A DNA stretch of 64,000 bases from Tanypteryx hageni (GCA_028673005.1 CM054117.1:34506561-34570560); one strand, 5' to 3'; shown: positions 23,345-35,299, numbered from the stretch's first letter. Numbers and translations are program-made. Notes: generated from the letters alone by a model not told the origin.

Positions 23345-24067
23345 ATATAGGAGGATACTGATGTTTAGGCACTTACAGATGTGCTGGAGATCCGAAATTT
23401 TTTCTTAGGTAGGAGTTTGTGCAAAACCGACCAGAAAAAATGAAAATCATGAAAAAGTGCAACAATGCGTCCTCTAAAAATTCGCAATTGTTTAAACAAA
23501 TTTTCAGGGTTTAGGCATTTCCGAATGTGCCACGAAGTTGAAATTTTTTTTGAAGGTAGGAATCTTAAAAAAAACGAAAGAGGGATTATACAAATTTTGA
23601 TATTATAATTTGTTTGGCAGTTAAAAATTCTTAAAGTTTAAACAAATAGATAACTGTTTAGGTACTACGGGATGAGCTAGGAAGCTGAAATTTTCAAATT
23701 ATTTACATAGTAGTAAATTTACACAAATTTACATTTCAATTATACCATATATAAATTGCGGCGGCCGTTAAAAATTATTTAAATTTAAACAATTAGAAAA
23801 ATATTTTTTTACTTATAGAAGTGCTACAACTTTAAAATTTGGCTAAAATGTGTAGCACTAGAACCTTATAATGAAGAAAGTGTAAAATTTTTAAAATTGT
23901 GACATTCGGAGATTGTTTTAAACTATTATTCTTACATGTGGGAAAAACGAAAATCGCTGCAGAAATTAAATTTTTAGAATTAAAAGACTATTTGTAATGT
24001 TGAAATTTCTGTCTGAAAAATGAATGTTCTTTTAATGTGAGATGAGTTTGCAAGCACCAACTACTAG
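23345..24067 (+). mobile_element. Helitron-like non-autonomous element H1
   Basis: The sequence is collinear, in the opposite orientation, with the best copy at 62956-63736. It ends with a degenerate hairpin (TTTGCAAGCA side kept), a short spacer and CTAG at 24064-24067 followed by T, as expected of a Helitron 3' end. The 5' edge is ragged. No protein is encoded. Confidence 0.6.
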
Positions 24068-24560
24068 TATAATGATATAACATATAGGAGGATACTAATG
24101 TTTAGGCACTTCCAGATGAGCTGGAGATTCGAAATTTTTTTCTTAGGTAGGATTTTGTGCAAAACCAATTAGAAAAAACGAAAATCTTGAAAAAGTGCAA
24201 CAATGCGGCCGCTAAAAATTCGCAATTGTTTAAACAAATTTTCAAGGTTTATGTATTTCCGAATGTGATACGGAGTTGAATTTTTTTAATAAGTAGAATT
24301 CTTAAAAAAAAAACGAAATGGGCATTATATAAATTTTGATATTTTAATTTGTTTGGCATTTAAAAATTCTTAAAATTTAAGCAAATGGATAACTGTTTAG
24401 GTCCTACGGGATGAGCTAGGAAGCTGAAATTTTTAAATTATTTACAGAGTAGTAAATTTGCACAAATAGTCATTTCAATTTTACCATATATGAATTGCGG
24501 CGGTTATCTATTATATATCGATGACTCTTACTGAGGAGGATATGACACACATATAACATA
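24068..24560 (+). mobile_element. Helitron-like element H2 and adjoining 5' terminus
   Basis: 24068-24498 repeats the body of the unit directly after the CTAG of H1 and is cut in the middle. At about 24500 it is followed by A then TCTATTATATATCGATGACT, the 5' TC end of another copy inserted after an A. That copy is itself only about 60 bases long. Confidence 0.6.
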
Positions 24561-25002
24561 CTAGTAGTTGGTGCTTGCATACTGCAAGCATTTCATCTCA
24601 CCTTGAAAAAACATTCATTTTTCAGACAGACATTTCATCATTACAAATATCCTTTTAATTCTAAAGATTTCACCACCGCAGCGATTTTCGTTTTTCCCAC
24701 ATTTAAAATAATAGCTTAAAACAATCCCCAAATGTTGCAATTTTAAACATTCTACACTTTCTCTATTATGGGGTGCTAATGCTACACATTTTAACCAAAT
24801 TTATAAGTTGTAGCATTTCTAGAAGTAAAATAATATTTTTTTAATTGTTTAAAATTTAAAAATTTTTAATGGTTGCCGCAATACATACATGCAGAGATAA
24901 AATATTTATTTGTGCAAATGCACTGTTCTGTAAATAATTTGAAAATTGCAGCTTCCTAGCTCATCCCGTTGTACCTAAAATATTATTAAACTTTAATGTT
25001 CA
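24561..25002 (-). mobile_element. Helitron-like element H3 (truncated)
   Basis: On the minus strand its 3' end is TGCTTGCAGTATGCAAGCA, a hairpin with 8-base arms, then a 7-base spacer and CTAG (24561-24564) followed by T. The body matches the family until about 25000, where it breaks off. It faces H2 head-on, giving an inverted junction. Confidence 0.65.
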
Positions 25003-25431
25003 AATAGTGTTAAAACAACCCCTAAAATTTACAATTTTTAAATTTTCCATTTTTATAGTTGGTTATGAGAAAAGTTTTATAATCATGCAAAATTTCAGCT
25101 TCCTAACCTTATTAGATTGGTCTACACACTGGATTGCGTTTTCCCATGCTAACTTATGGGAGATATTCCGGGGTCTCTGGAGTCGAACCCAAGACTTTGT
25201 AAGAAAAAGTGATAATAATTCCTAATAGATATTGCGGCTATCTAGCAACACAGAAAATTTCATTTTTCTAGCTCACCGGCATGTGTCCATTATTAATTTA
25301 CAAAAATGGCGCAATGCTTTTCTTATGGGAAAAAACGCAACTTTCGGAATTTCTGGAGTCGAACTCATGTCACTTAGGTAAGAAATCTCATTTTATCTGA
25401 AAGTTTCTGCATCATATCTACAAAAACTTAA
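25003..25431. repeat. Inter-Helitron stretch with a second tRNA-like B box
   Basis: 25177-25195 on the minus strand reads GTCTTGGGTTCGACTCC, fitting the GGTTCGANTCC B box. A related TTCTGGAGTCGAACTCATG occurs at 25363-25381 on the plus strand. This suggests two SINE-like pieces. No cloverleaf and no gene. Confidence 0.4.
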
Positions 25432-25564
25432 ACTTTAAAATTTGGCTGAAATGTGTAGCATTAGTACCCCATTATGGAGAAAGTGTAATATGTTTAAAAT
25501 TACAACATTTGGGGATTGTTTTAAACTATTATTCTTACATGCAGTATGCAAGAACCAAATACTA

Positions 25565-25565
<1 letters not shown>
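25432..25565 (+). mobile_element. Helitron-like element H4 (3' fragment)
   Basis: Only the last 134 bases remain, ending in CTAG at 25562-25565. A TA/CA microsatellite follows immediately. Confidence 0.6.

Positions 25566-25621
<56 letters not shown>
25566..25621. repeat. (TA)n(CA)n microsatellite
   Basis: An alternating TA tract followed by CACACACACA lies between two oppositely oriented Helitron-like 3' ends. Confidence 0.95.
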
Positions 25622-25623
<2 letters not shown>

Positions 25624-26255
25624 AGTAGTTGGTGCTTGCATACTGCAAGCATTTTATCTCACCTTGAAAAAACATTCATTTTTCAGACAGACATTTCATT
25701 ATTACAAATATACTTTTAATTCTAGAGATTTCAACTCCGCAGCGATTTTCGTTTTTGCCACATGTATAAATAATAGTTTAAAAAAATCCCCAAATATTGT
25801 AATTTTAAAAATTTTACACTATTTTCATTATAAAGTACTAATGCTACACATTTTAACCAAATTTTAAAGTTGTAGCACTTCTAGAAGTAAAATAATATTT
25901 TTCTAATTGTTAAAATTTAAATAATTTTTAACGGCCGCCGCAATTCATATATGGCAAAATTGAAATGTTTATTTGTGCAAATTCACTACTCTGTAAATAA
26001 TTTGAAAATTTCAGCTTCCTAGCTCATCCCATAGTACCTAAACAGTTATCCATTTGTTTAAACTTTAAGAATTTTTAACTGCCAAACAAATTAAAATATC
26101 AAAATTTGAATAATCCCTATTTCGTTTTTTTAAGATTCCTACTTACAAAAAAAATTTCAACTTCGTGGCACATTCGGAAATACATAAACCTTGAAAATTT
26201 GTTTAAACAACTGCGAATTTTTAGCGGCCGCATTATTGCACTTTTTAAGATTCTA
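25622..26255 (-). mobile_element. Helitron-like element H5 (5' truncated)
   Basis: Its 3' end is CTAG at 25622-25625 with the 8-base-arm hairpin. The body extends to about 26250 and stops at the junction where a scrap of GH18 5' flank begins. It ends directly next to the broken last exon of copy C. Confidence 0.7.
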
Positions 26256-29200
26256 TTATTCGAAGTACGTGTCATCTATGCGGATATCCGACAAATGTAT
26301 ACGAACACGGCACGAGCTGACGGACGCCCCTCCTAAATTGTTTTCAACAACATAGCGACACTGCAAAGTTTATAAAACCCATAATTACAAAACCTAACGT
26401 TGTTATATTTATCATTCTTAATGCTAGTATATCTGCCTCTGTTTCCTTAAGGGAACCAACCCCGTATGTTGGAAATCGCTTGGCTCGCATTTATTTTCGA
26501 GATGATTTTTATATATACTTTAAAATCAAAACTGAAAAATAAATCACGGTAGCTGTTAATTTATAGAATGAAGGGATTCATTACCTATTGTATAATAAAG
26601 AATATACTATTAAAAAAATTGAATTTGATATAATAACCCATTAAAGCATCGTTCATTCTCATCATTTTTTACATGCTAAAATTAACACTTATTTTGTAAA
26701 TTGACTAATATTCAACAGTATGTCTTGCAAATAAAATTAATAATTTATTCCACCGTCTACCAGTCATATTTGTCAGAAAAAGAAACTACTTAAAATTATT
26801 TATTAATAAAAATAACTACTTAGTTATACACACGTTTTTATTGTTTTGGATGAAAATTATCATTTTATGGATGAATTACTCTTACCTTCGCAGCAACAGA
26901 GGTGGAGTCGTCGTAGCTAACCCAGAGGCCATCTTTGTTTGATGCGTACGGTGATTTAGTAGCTTCATCTCGGCGCATGTCCCAGTTTTCTGTCTGGTTT
27001 CCAAACCATTTCACTAGCTATCAGAAAATTAAGCAGAATTACAGCTTTGTTTTTTGTTATTGCTACACATGTATATAGAGATATAAAATATTCTGAATGA
27101 CATACTAATGTTCACGTAAATCAAAATTTTAATCTCGATACTGATTGGAAATTCATTCGTATTGAGTATTTTTTCATATAAATCATAGTTTAAAAATTAG
27201 CATGAATGTAGAATATGGTCACGTATATCACGAATGCAAAGTCATTTTCCTATAGTGGTATGGAGGTACTTGATGGTAATTAACATGGACTTGTATTTAT
27301 ATTAATGTTACCTTTCCGTAAGCGATTATAGGTGAATTCTCAAATCCTTCTATATTAATACTACGTGCTTCCGCACCCAATGAGCTTTCGTTGACGTTAG
27401 CCAGCTGAGCCATCCTCCCCACGGTGGTAATAAGTATCAGCATTTTGTTAGCAGGAACATTTTTAGAGAGATAAGTGTCGATACTAGATTTCTGAAAGGA
27501 AATCATGCGTTCAGTCCTCAATGATGATTCAGAATTTAGCTCGTCATAGGAGTAAAGCATGAGCAATTTTCGTTTTAGGATTTAGCAGCGTCATTGATCT
27601 GACGTCCGATATAATTGTGGATGGGTTATAGAACGTTAATTAACAAACCATAAATACAACACACAGGTGCACACACGGACGCACCTACTCATAGATATGG
27701 AAAACGAACATATACTTAAATCATTCGATTTGTAGTGCGTACGACTGAAGTAAGTGAGGAAAACAATTCCGTGACTCCATCATTAGGAGCCCAATAATCA
27801 TAGGTCTTGATGGTGATGAAGTCGCAGGTTCTGAAAAGGAAGTTAATTTTTTTATTGGACAGTTCTTGCTCAACGACATAAACTGAACATATCAGGAATG
27901 AATGAAGTCATGTGTGTAAATGTGATTTATCGTGATAATGCTCACCTTACTATCACACCGAGGTCGCGTTCTACGAGCCAAATTTCTTCATCTACTGGTA
28001 GAAGAGTTGAGAGTAGGAAGACGTGCTCGTCGAATTCGGCGCGAAGATCATTAAGCAGTGAAGCGAAGTAAGTCTCGCGCAAAGACTTTTAAAAAGAACA
28101 TGAAAATCGAAGTATAATCACAGTCATTTTTCATTGATATATTTAAATGTTTGCATAAATGTTGGCCATCCATTTCTAGATTTACATTGCATTTAACACC
28201 AGGAGGTAATGTGTGCAAAATTATGTGCCAAAGGACTTGAAAACATAATGACAGTTAAGTCAACCTCATTGCTTCACGGGCCTTGAATAGAAGTAAATTT
28301 TAGTCATTGTTGAACGAAATAGATTCAGTATACAGTGGCTTGCTCATGTATGACAATGTGCGCTGGCTTAGTCGTGGTAGTGTACTTGAATGCTGTGTTG
28401 AGTGTTTAAATGAAATTAAAATATTTTTAAGTGACAGAATAAAATAGAATTTTTTTCTGAACTAATTGACGTACGTAAACAATAAGACACTATTTATAGA
28501 GACTTTCATGTGACGTGTAGATCAGACATTTTAGTAATGTTGCCAAGCGAACTAGAAAAGGTTCGCCATTAGTGTCACAGAGTCTACTAGCTGATAGATA
28601 TTAAATTCTCTATACTGCATTTCTGTGCAGCAAATAGTAATAGCAATATTGAAGGGGACACATAGCCGTATGGACAGACATATAGGATAATTTTATATAG
28701 GATTTTAAAAGTATTTAATCAGTTGGAGGTTATATTAGTTTCATAATTAGTTGTTTGCTTATACGTTATATAATCGACATTACTGTTATTTTATCAACTG
28801 AAGTATGATATCTTATCAAAAGGAGTAATTATTGAGTGAATGGCGTTGATAATTTCTGCATCATTCCGAGAGGAAAACAACACGAAACCAGGAGTTATAG
28901 TTTATTTATAAGTGCATTTTGAGAACAATTAGGAATGATAGAGTCTAATGTATTTGTTATATACCTTTTCTTCGTCCTTTGGAATAATCCAGTCAATTAC
29001 CAATCCATCGAATCCGTGTTTCTGAAAAATTTCAACAGCGCTTCTAACATAAATTGACCTTTCAGAGCTTGTTTGTGGTATCTGTAAAAAGAATGACATG
29101 GGGTCTTAGTAATTGTCAATTGTCTTCGTACTAAATAATAATTTTTGTGGACAATTAAAATGAAAACTAGAAAACATGAATATCTCGTCAAACGTTTTCA

Positions 29201-29881
29201 TATTCATTAATTTACTTTACCATTGTCATTCATGCAGACATTGAAATTTGACTTTACAAAGATTTTACGGAGAAATTTCTTTTACGTAATAATTGCTTGC
29301 GTAAAACGTATAGGTCAACACGCTCGCTTAAACAAATTCTAGAATTCATTCATTAGCTGACCTTATTCGGAGAACACCCATCTACTAGCAGTAGAACCTT
29401 TAATTTCGGGTTGTTATCCTTCAGCTTTGTTAATCGATCGTAGTAACCTTCGAGTCAGAAAATATTGAGAGTTATTATAAAGGCGATTAAAATTTCAGGT
29501 ACTTTTTATTACGCCTAACCTTTTCCATCGTTCTCATAGTAGGCATCTCGTGCGTTTCTCGGTACTACTTCCCCGGTTTCATTATTGATTTCTCCATTGT
29601 CATACACCAGATGAGTGCATAGCGTGACATCTATGTCTTCCGGTTCCAGATTCTCTCCAAAGGTATTAGGAGCTGCGGCGTAGTAACACACAACTCGTTT
29701 TTCCGCGTCCGATACTTGAGCACCTAAAAATTGTTAAAAAAATTTGTTTCACCCTACGAAATTAATTAATGGGTTTTTAACGTTTTTTAAAATACTTTAG
29801 AATATATTTACCAATCACTAGTTGTAACTGTAAAAGACCAACAATGGTCACGCAGAAGGTGTTCATTTTTGCCGCATACAT
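26256..29881 (-). CDS. GH18 chitinase-like protein, copy C (C-terminus replaced)
   Basis: Exons: 29812-29881, 29520-29723, 29362-29447, 28965-29081, 27946-28085, 27743-27830, 27312-27491, 26886-27017, and a broken last exon 26256-26360. Read through, they give 373 residues. Signal peptide residues 1-23 (core VTIVGLLQLQLVI), CYYAAAP, CTHLVYDNG, FDGLVIDWI (Ile152 at the catalytic Glu position), TYDYW, and SYDDSTSVAAK. The last exon is normal through CRYVVENNLGGASV. It then runs into DNA resembling the distal GH18 5' flank, giving about 20 foreign codons and TAA at 26256-26258. The beta-8 strand end and C-terminal helix are lost, so folding is doubtful. Exon 5 has two substitutions not in the other copies (SLRE, EHVF). 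All splice sites look sound, so transcription is possible. A 5' intron insertion (CR1-type) lies at 29988-31283. Confidence 0.82.
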
Positions 29882-29987
29882 ATTTCAAAAAGGGAAAATT
29901 GTCCGCTGAAATTAAAGTAATTATGTGAATATTTTATGGGTTACACTGAGATATTGATTCGCGGAAGTAACATCTATCAACCACATA

Positions 29988-31283
29988 CAATAAACACTAA
30001 TTGTATCAGTTAGTGAGATTTCCCACAAGATTTAATAATATATTAGGTTTATTTGATACTAATCGTCTTGAGTGTATGAATAGGGCATCTGTTGCTGAGG
30101 GAATAAGCGATCACAAGGCAGTGTACGTGGAGTTTCAGCTAAACATTGAGAAACAGGTTAAGGCTAAAAGAAAGCTTTATCTATTCGCCAAAGCCGATTT
30201 CACTAGATTTAAGTCTATTCTGCGAATTAAATATACTATTTTCTTCGAGGTAACAGATATTTCAGACGCGGAAGAATCCTGGTGCATGTTCAGAGATATG
30301 ATGCGAGAGTGTACAGATAAATTTATTCCAAGCAAACTGAAGCGTGAAATTGCAGAACCTAGATGGTACAACCAGGAAGTTCGGAACGTTCTCCTACGGC
30401 AAAGAAAACTCCACTCTCGCGTAAATAACACATCCTCAACAGCTACGGTCGAACAGATTTCAAGGAGGCGCGCTCCATAGCCAGAGTGTCAATGCGTAAT
30501 GCGTTTAACAATTACAAAAAGAAGGTTTTCCAGGATAACTTGAAAGAGAACCCGAAAGCATTTTGGTCTTATGCAAGAAAAGTCCAAGGTAGATGCCCCA
30601 CTATTGCGTCACTGATATCGGAAACGGAAACGTAGTTCACGATAGTGCGGAGAAAGCAAACCTTTTAAATCAACACTTTCAGAAAGCTTTTACCCCTAAT
30701 GACGATGAATGTGAAACCACTATTCCTATGCATCAGGGCGACTTGATGGAAGACTTGATATTTTCCGAAAATGGTATCGCGCTCCAACTTCATTCAATTA
30801 AACCAAATAAATCTCCTGGGCCGGAGAAAATACCCACGCGAGTATTGAACGAGTTGGCTTATGAAATCGCGCCGTATTTAAAAATTATATTCGAGAAATG
30901 CATTACCAAAGAGTAGTTCCTTAAGATTGAATGATGGCACACGTTACGCCCATCCATCAGGGCGGCGACAAAGAGAACCCCGAAAATTATAGGCCAATTT
31001 CCCTAACTTCATTATCGTGTAAGATACTTGAGCACATAATCTCTAGTTCTGTAATGCGCTATTTAGATAGTCACTCATTGCTTAGCGGATGCCAGCACGG
31101 ATTCCGGAGTGGCAGATCATGCGAAAGGCAGCTCGGCTTGTTCGTGGATGATTTGTTGCGATGCGGAGAAAAAAATACTCAGGTCGATGCCATATATTCA
31201 TTGACTTCAGAATGGCGTTCGATAAAGAATCTCATAAGAAATTAATTGTGAAATACAGGGTAACATGTAGATGTAGATGTAGA
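29988..31283 (+). mobile_element. CR1-type non-LTR retrotransposon, internally deleted
   Basis: It sits between exon 1 and the 5' UTR exon of copy C; the empty site (ACCACATATAATACTGCGCG) is intact in copy B near 18238. It encodes, in the plus direction, the end of an endonuclease domain (SDHKAVYVEF, about 30109) and a broken reverse transcriptase: NKSPGPEKIPTRVLNE, ENYRPISLTSLSCKILEHI, HGFRSGRSCERQLGLFVDDL, IFIDFRMAFDKESHKKL. After motif A it jumps straight to a 3' tail with GTAGATGTAGATGTAG at 31267-31282. At least three frame changes and the missing YxDD region show it is dead. The 5' truncation is typical of this class. Confidence 0.8.
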
Positions 31284-32300
31284 ATACTGCGCGATATTGT
31301 TGGTTACTCATATAAAAGTGACCAGTTTATAACATCCTTGGATTGTCTTGGTTATTAATATGTTTTTAACTAAGTACATGGGTAATAGATTCGTGAACAT
31401 CTATGGGAAACGATAAATGGATAGTTTTAGACTACTCACTTTTTCCAGAGAATCTTCTTATGCTGTCGACACTGCATGGGGTTGTTTCCTACTGGACGTA
31501 AATTCCCTATCCAAAGTATTATTTTAATCGTTTTTCATTTCTTCGCTGTTATCATGACCGTCGTTCAAATTCCTCGCACAGAGAGAGATAATATTTGCTT
31601 ATAAGGACAAAAAAGTTCTGTAATTGAGAATAACAAACTCCGTGACACTCCTGTTTCCTTTCCATATGTATGTAATCTTCTCTAATGATAGGCAGAGACG
31701 CCAATGCGGAATTATCTGTTTGCGCGACTTTTTTATATTTATTCTTAGAAATTACGGAGCATTTTAATGATCAATGCACGTCTAGTATATCATCTTGAAA
31801 TAAGTAAATTGATCCTGTAGGTCCTAATTAATATTTTCCTTTTTCCTGAGACATATTTAGTATTTCAGTTACATTTGTTCGATTACACTGTTATATATTA
31901 TAAAAAAGCCCAGGTTTCACATGAGCAACAGGATCTCTGGTAAAGTTAAAATAAAAAAGAAACAGCATTATTTTTAATATAAAATATATGAGATTTATCA
32001 GTAGCAGTACCACAACATTCATCTCTCTTTGAAGCTAAATTATTTTCATTATATAACTTTGTTGTCTCTGTAATAAACATGCTATATATGTCTAGACGGA
32101 CGGTATTACGATCATTTTGGAACTGCGATTGGGCGAAGTACGTGGCGTTTATGCTCATATCCGACGAACGCGGTTCAGATACGTTTATTGCATGTGACAC
32201 AATTTAGACTTTTTATTTTTTAAATAACACGGCTTGCTTCTATTTCTCAATGTTTCAGTTATCTTTTCGTACAATTTCTTTAGGTGCACACACACACATA
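31284..32300. repeat. 5' flank of copy C with conserved UTR exon
   Basis: This matches 18240-19260 and 57060-58080. The 5' UTR exon edge lies at about 31441-31445 (CACTTTTTCCAGAGAATC). The flank ends near 32280, where other repeats begin. Confidence 0.6.
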
Positions 32301-32305
32301 TTTAG

Positions 32306-32333
32306 CCTATTTCCATTCTGGAAAATAGGCTAA
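32306..32333. repeat. Hairpin AGCCTATTTCC/GGAAAATAGGCT
   Basis: Two complementary arms of about 11 bases are separated by four bases. The same hairpin, slightly changed, lies at 21768-21796, so it is the edge of a dispersed repeat. Confidence 0.7.
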
Positions 32334-32480
32334 ATATGAGAGCAAGAGAATACCATGAACATTTCTATTTTATGTTAGTAGAGTTAACTTCATGCTAATA
32401 TTTAGCACTAATTGACTCATCTATTACAAATTGCGCTACACCAAAATTCAATCATCTTCTGTATAATTAAGGCTCCTAAA

Positions 32481-32980
32481 CTTTTCTATCATTCTTATAA
32501 TAAGCATCTCTCTCACTCTTCTGCACCACTCCATGGTTGATATTTCCATTGACGTACACCAGATGACTGCACTGCGCAATATTTACGTCTTCCGATTCCA
32601 GAGTCTCTCCGAGAGGATCATGAAATGCGGCGTAGTAACACAAAACTCGTTTTTCCTCATTCGATACTAGAGTAATTTCTAAATATGGTTTAATAAATTG
32701 TTGAAGTTTAATCTCTTATCGTTCGAAATTAAATAACTGGATTTATCATAGCGTTTTTTATAAATATTGTAGATTTATTTGGAAGCTCAAGTACCAATCA
32801 CTATTGGTAACTGTGAAGTCCAAGACGGTAACGCAGTCGGCATTCATTCTTGATGCAGAGAAAATGCTAAAAGGAAAAATATCTACAGAAATAAAAGTAT
32901 TTCTATAGTTATATATATGCCAAGCGGTTTCTTCTATCTACCGTGCGGGGTTGTTTCCTGCTGGACGTGGATTTCTTGCA
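32481..32980 (-). pseudogene. GH18 relic E (exons 1, 2 and 5' UTR block)
   Basis: Exon 2 (32481-32678, 198 bases) is fully open: EEKRVLCYYAAFHDPLGETL, then CSHLVYVNGNIN and RDAYYKND. It is the most divergent exon 2 in the array. Its donor has lost a G (AAAAG followed by TTTAGG). Exon 1 (32795-32847) has two one-base losses that destroy the signal-peptide frame. The 5' UTR block is recognisable at about 32940-32980 (GGGGTTGTTTCCTGCTGG). No exons 3-9 are found downstream on the minus strand. It is an old copy reduced to its 5' end. Confidence 0.8.
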
Positions 32981-33109
32981 TAAGGCGACGTCTAATGGCT
33001 TTCTTGAGAATACATGCTCCTAATCCTTTGAAGAGATACATCTGTCATGGCTGTACAGTATATTTTTGCCCTCAGTTTGTTCGGGAAAAACTAATTCACA
33101 ATTCTTCCT

Positions 33110-33285
33110 AACGTTGATAAAATAATTGTTTATGGCGTACTTTGATATCGTCCACCAGAACCTTTGGATACGTTATCGAGTTTATGTTAGCAGCCATTTT
33201 GGCTGCCTTATCTGATCTCTCGTTACCTGGAATACCAACGTGACCTGGTATCCAGATAATAATCATTGTACCCCTAAATAATCCA
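33110..33285 (-). pseudogene. RNase H domain remnant of a non-LTR retrotransposon
   Basis: The minus strand reads TMIIIWIPGHVGIPGNERSD, then KAAKMAANI and ends with a stop at about 33115. WIPGHVGIPGNExAD is the hallmark of the RNase H domain found in I-clade and similar non-LTR elements. Only this domain is present. It does not belong to the CR1 copy nearby or to the jockey element. Confidence 0.75.
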
Positions 33286-33385
33286 CAGGGTTACCAATAT
33301 GACGCGACAAAGAAATGCACATTCAAACAGTCAAAAGAAATACTCTTTCTCCAGTGAAGGCATAAACTTTCCTATTTCTTTCGTT

Positions 33386-33785
33386 TAACATTAACTCTTT
33401 ATAAATTAGTAAAGATGGAGACTACGGCGAAATTGATGTTAAATAGAATTAACTCCTTGACCGTAAAATTCAAAGTTAGAGATACAATGAAAAAGGGGGG
33501 TAGGAGGAAAGGCAAGAAAAGGCAAAAGACAATCTCGCAAACCCGGTCCCGTTTCCATTTCCACCTTTAGGATTAGTGCTTGTACGATTGAGTGAGTGAA
33601 TGTGTGAGTGACATCAGGTCCTTGGCGTGGAGTAACAACCCCTAAACCTGTAAGTTTATAATTTTTATTGTCTTTTGCCTTTTCTTGCCTTTCATCCTCC
33701 CCCCCCTTTTTCATTGTGTGCCTCTAATTTTGAAGTTTTCAGTAAAGGAGTTATTTCTATTTAACATTAACTCTTTATTTGAAAT
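33386..33785. mobile_element. Fold-back element with about 100-bp inverted arms
   Basis: 33433-33530 and 33668-33768 are inverted copies. They share TGTTAAATAGAA, ATGAAAAAGGGGGG and GGCAAGAAAAGGCAAAAGAC (complement on the right). The middle, about 140 bases, is non-coding. TTTAACATTAACTCTTTAT occurs at both outer sides (33386 and about 33760). It may be a target duplication or an extra direct repeat. It would form a very stable hairpin. Confidence 0.75.
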
Positions 33786-34540
33786 TATTTTATATTATAT
33801 TGTGGTTTCAGACAAAACTGATTTAAAATGGAAAGTATCCAACCAAAAGTGTATCTATAAAAAACATGAATAAAAAATTAAGCAGGAAAGATAACCTACC
33901 AAAAAATCTAAACAAATTTTAAAAATAATGATTACGAACCGATTAAAAAAAGAACCAATCGGATATACCAATAAAATAACAATTCATTACCGAAATATAT
34001 ACGCAAGTATATAGCCAGCTGCGAGTATTGCGGGTTTCCGGACCTGCATGGGGCAGTCGCCGCAGTTCGCAAATATCTCCACTCCAGAACACTCCGGCTC
34101 TGTTATTGCCGTGTGTCCCAATTATTTGATTCCCTTTTACCCTTCCTTTTAGTTAATTTACTGTGTTTGTCTTTTCTTTTACCTTCCGTCTACTCGTGAA
34201 AAATAAGTTTTTATTTTGTCATTATGTGCCCTACGTATATTTTATAAATGTTTCTGTAACTCCCTTGCGAATTCTTCCTTCTATCTAACTACTAGGTACA
34301 CGAACAAGACATACTAATCCTGAAACACGACACTAAGTTTGTTACAGAAAAAGGTCGCAGATGGTGACGATTGCCAACCTGGGGCGATTGATTGTATTAA
34401 CATGCACGCATGCAGTCAATTAGAGATCAGATTAAATCCGGATCTTTTGTGCCTTCAAAAAATTGTTATAGTCTAATGTCATACTCTTCTAAATAAAATC
34501 AGTAGACTTTATTTTAATCTTATTAATGATCTGTAGAATT
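33786..34540. other. Non-coding stretch
   Basis: AT-rich with one GC-richer patch (34010-34100). Nothing recognisable in either strand. Confidence 0.4.
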
Positions 34541-34559
34541 AATTAATGACTGGTCTGGA

Positions 34560-34622
34560 TTTACAATTCAATAGAAGTAACTGTAAAAGTCCAACAAAGA
34601 TAAGACAAAAGGCATTCATTCT
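34560..34622 (-). pseudogene. GH18 relic F, exon 1
   Basis: From 34619 the minus strand reads MNAFCLIFVGLLQLLLLNC, close to the signal peptide of copies B-D. A GTAAATC follows at the expected donor but one base early. No exon 2 is seen. The matching 5' UTR block is at about 37938-37990, now 3 kb away because a Tigger element sits between them. Confidence 0.7.
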
Positions 34623-35299
34623 TACAGGAGCGATTATTGTAATAGGAATAATATGCACACGAACAAAAGTATATACAGTCAAACTCGTTTATAACGAGCA
34701 CGGTTGTAACGAGGTCACGGCTATAGTGAGCAAATGCTACCTTCAAGATAAGTTTACGAGCATTTACATACAAATATTTCACGTATATAACGAGCACGCT
34801 TCACGGATATATCGAGCAAACTTTGACCACTTCTCACTGTCTCAAACGCGGCGGCGGTCTGTCCCTTCAATCCTCATAGTGACCCAAGATATGTAACCTT
34901 GTGTTCTCGAGTCCAGCCTCTACACCCTATCCCTCGGGGAGGTTAAAGACCGCGGCGTTGTTGTTAAAAAATAATCCCTTCGTCCAAACCAAGAATTCCC
35001 AAATTGCAAGTACAGTGGCACCCGCAGAGGTCCTTTGTCCTCTCCTCCCAACCCCCAGCTCATTTACAGCCAGGAGGTTGTGATTGGAAGGGGGTAAGGA
35101 GCTGAGGGCATGTACAATGGGGCTCGCCCCCGTCGCTCAGCCGAATGCACCCAACACCCTTTCCCACGTAAAGATGGGAAATCCCACGTTTAATCCGTCT
35201 CCTCATTAACTCTTCCTGGAATTGGTATGCTCACAGTTTGCAAATAAAGTTCGTAGCGTTGATCACAAAAATCAGTTGAGATTTTGCCCTTGAATTAGT

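Noticed and set aside
23345..26255. CRISPR-like or satellite array
   Set aside because: Units are about 0.78 kb, in both orientations, with transposon-type ends; no short direct repeats with spacers.
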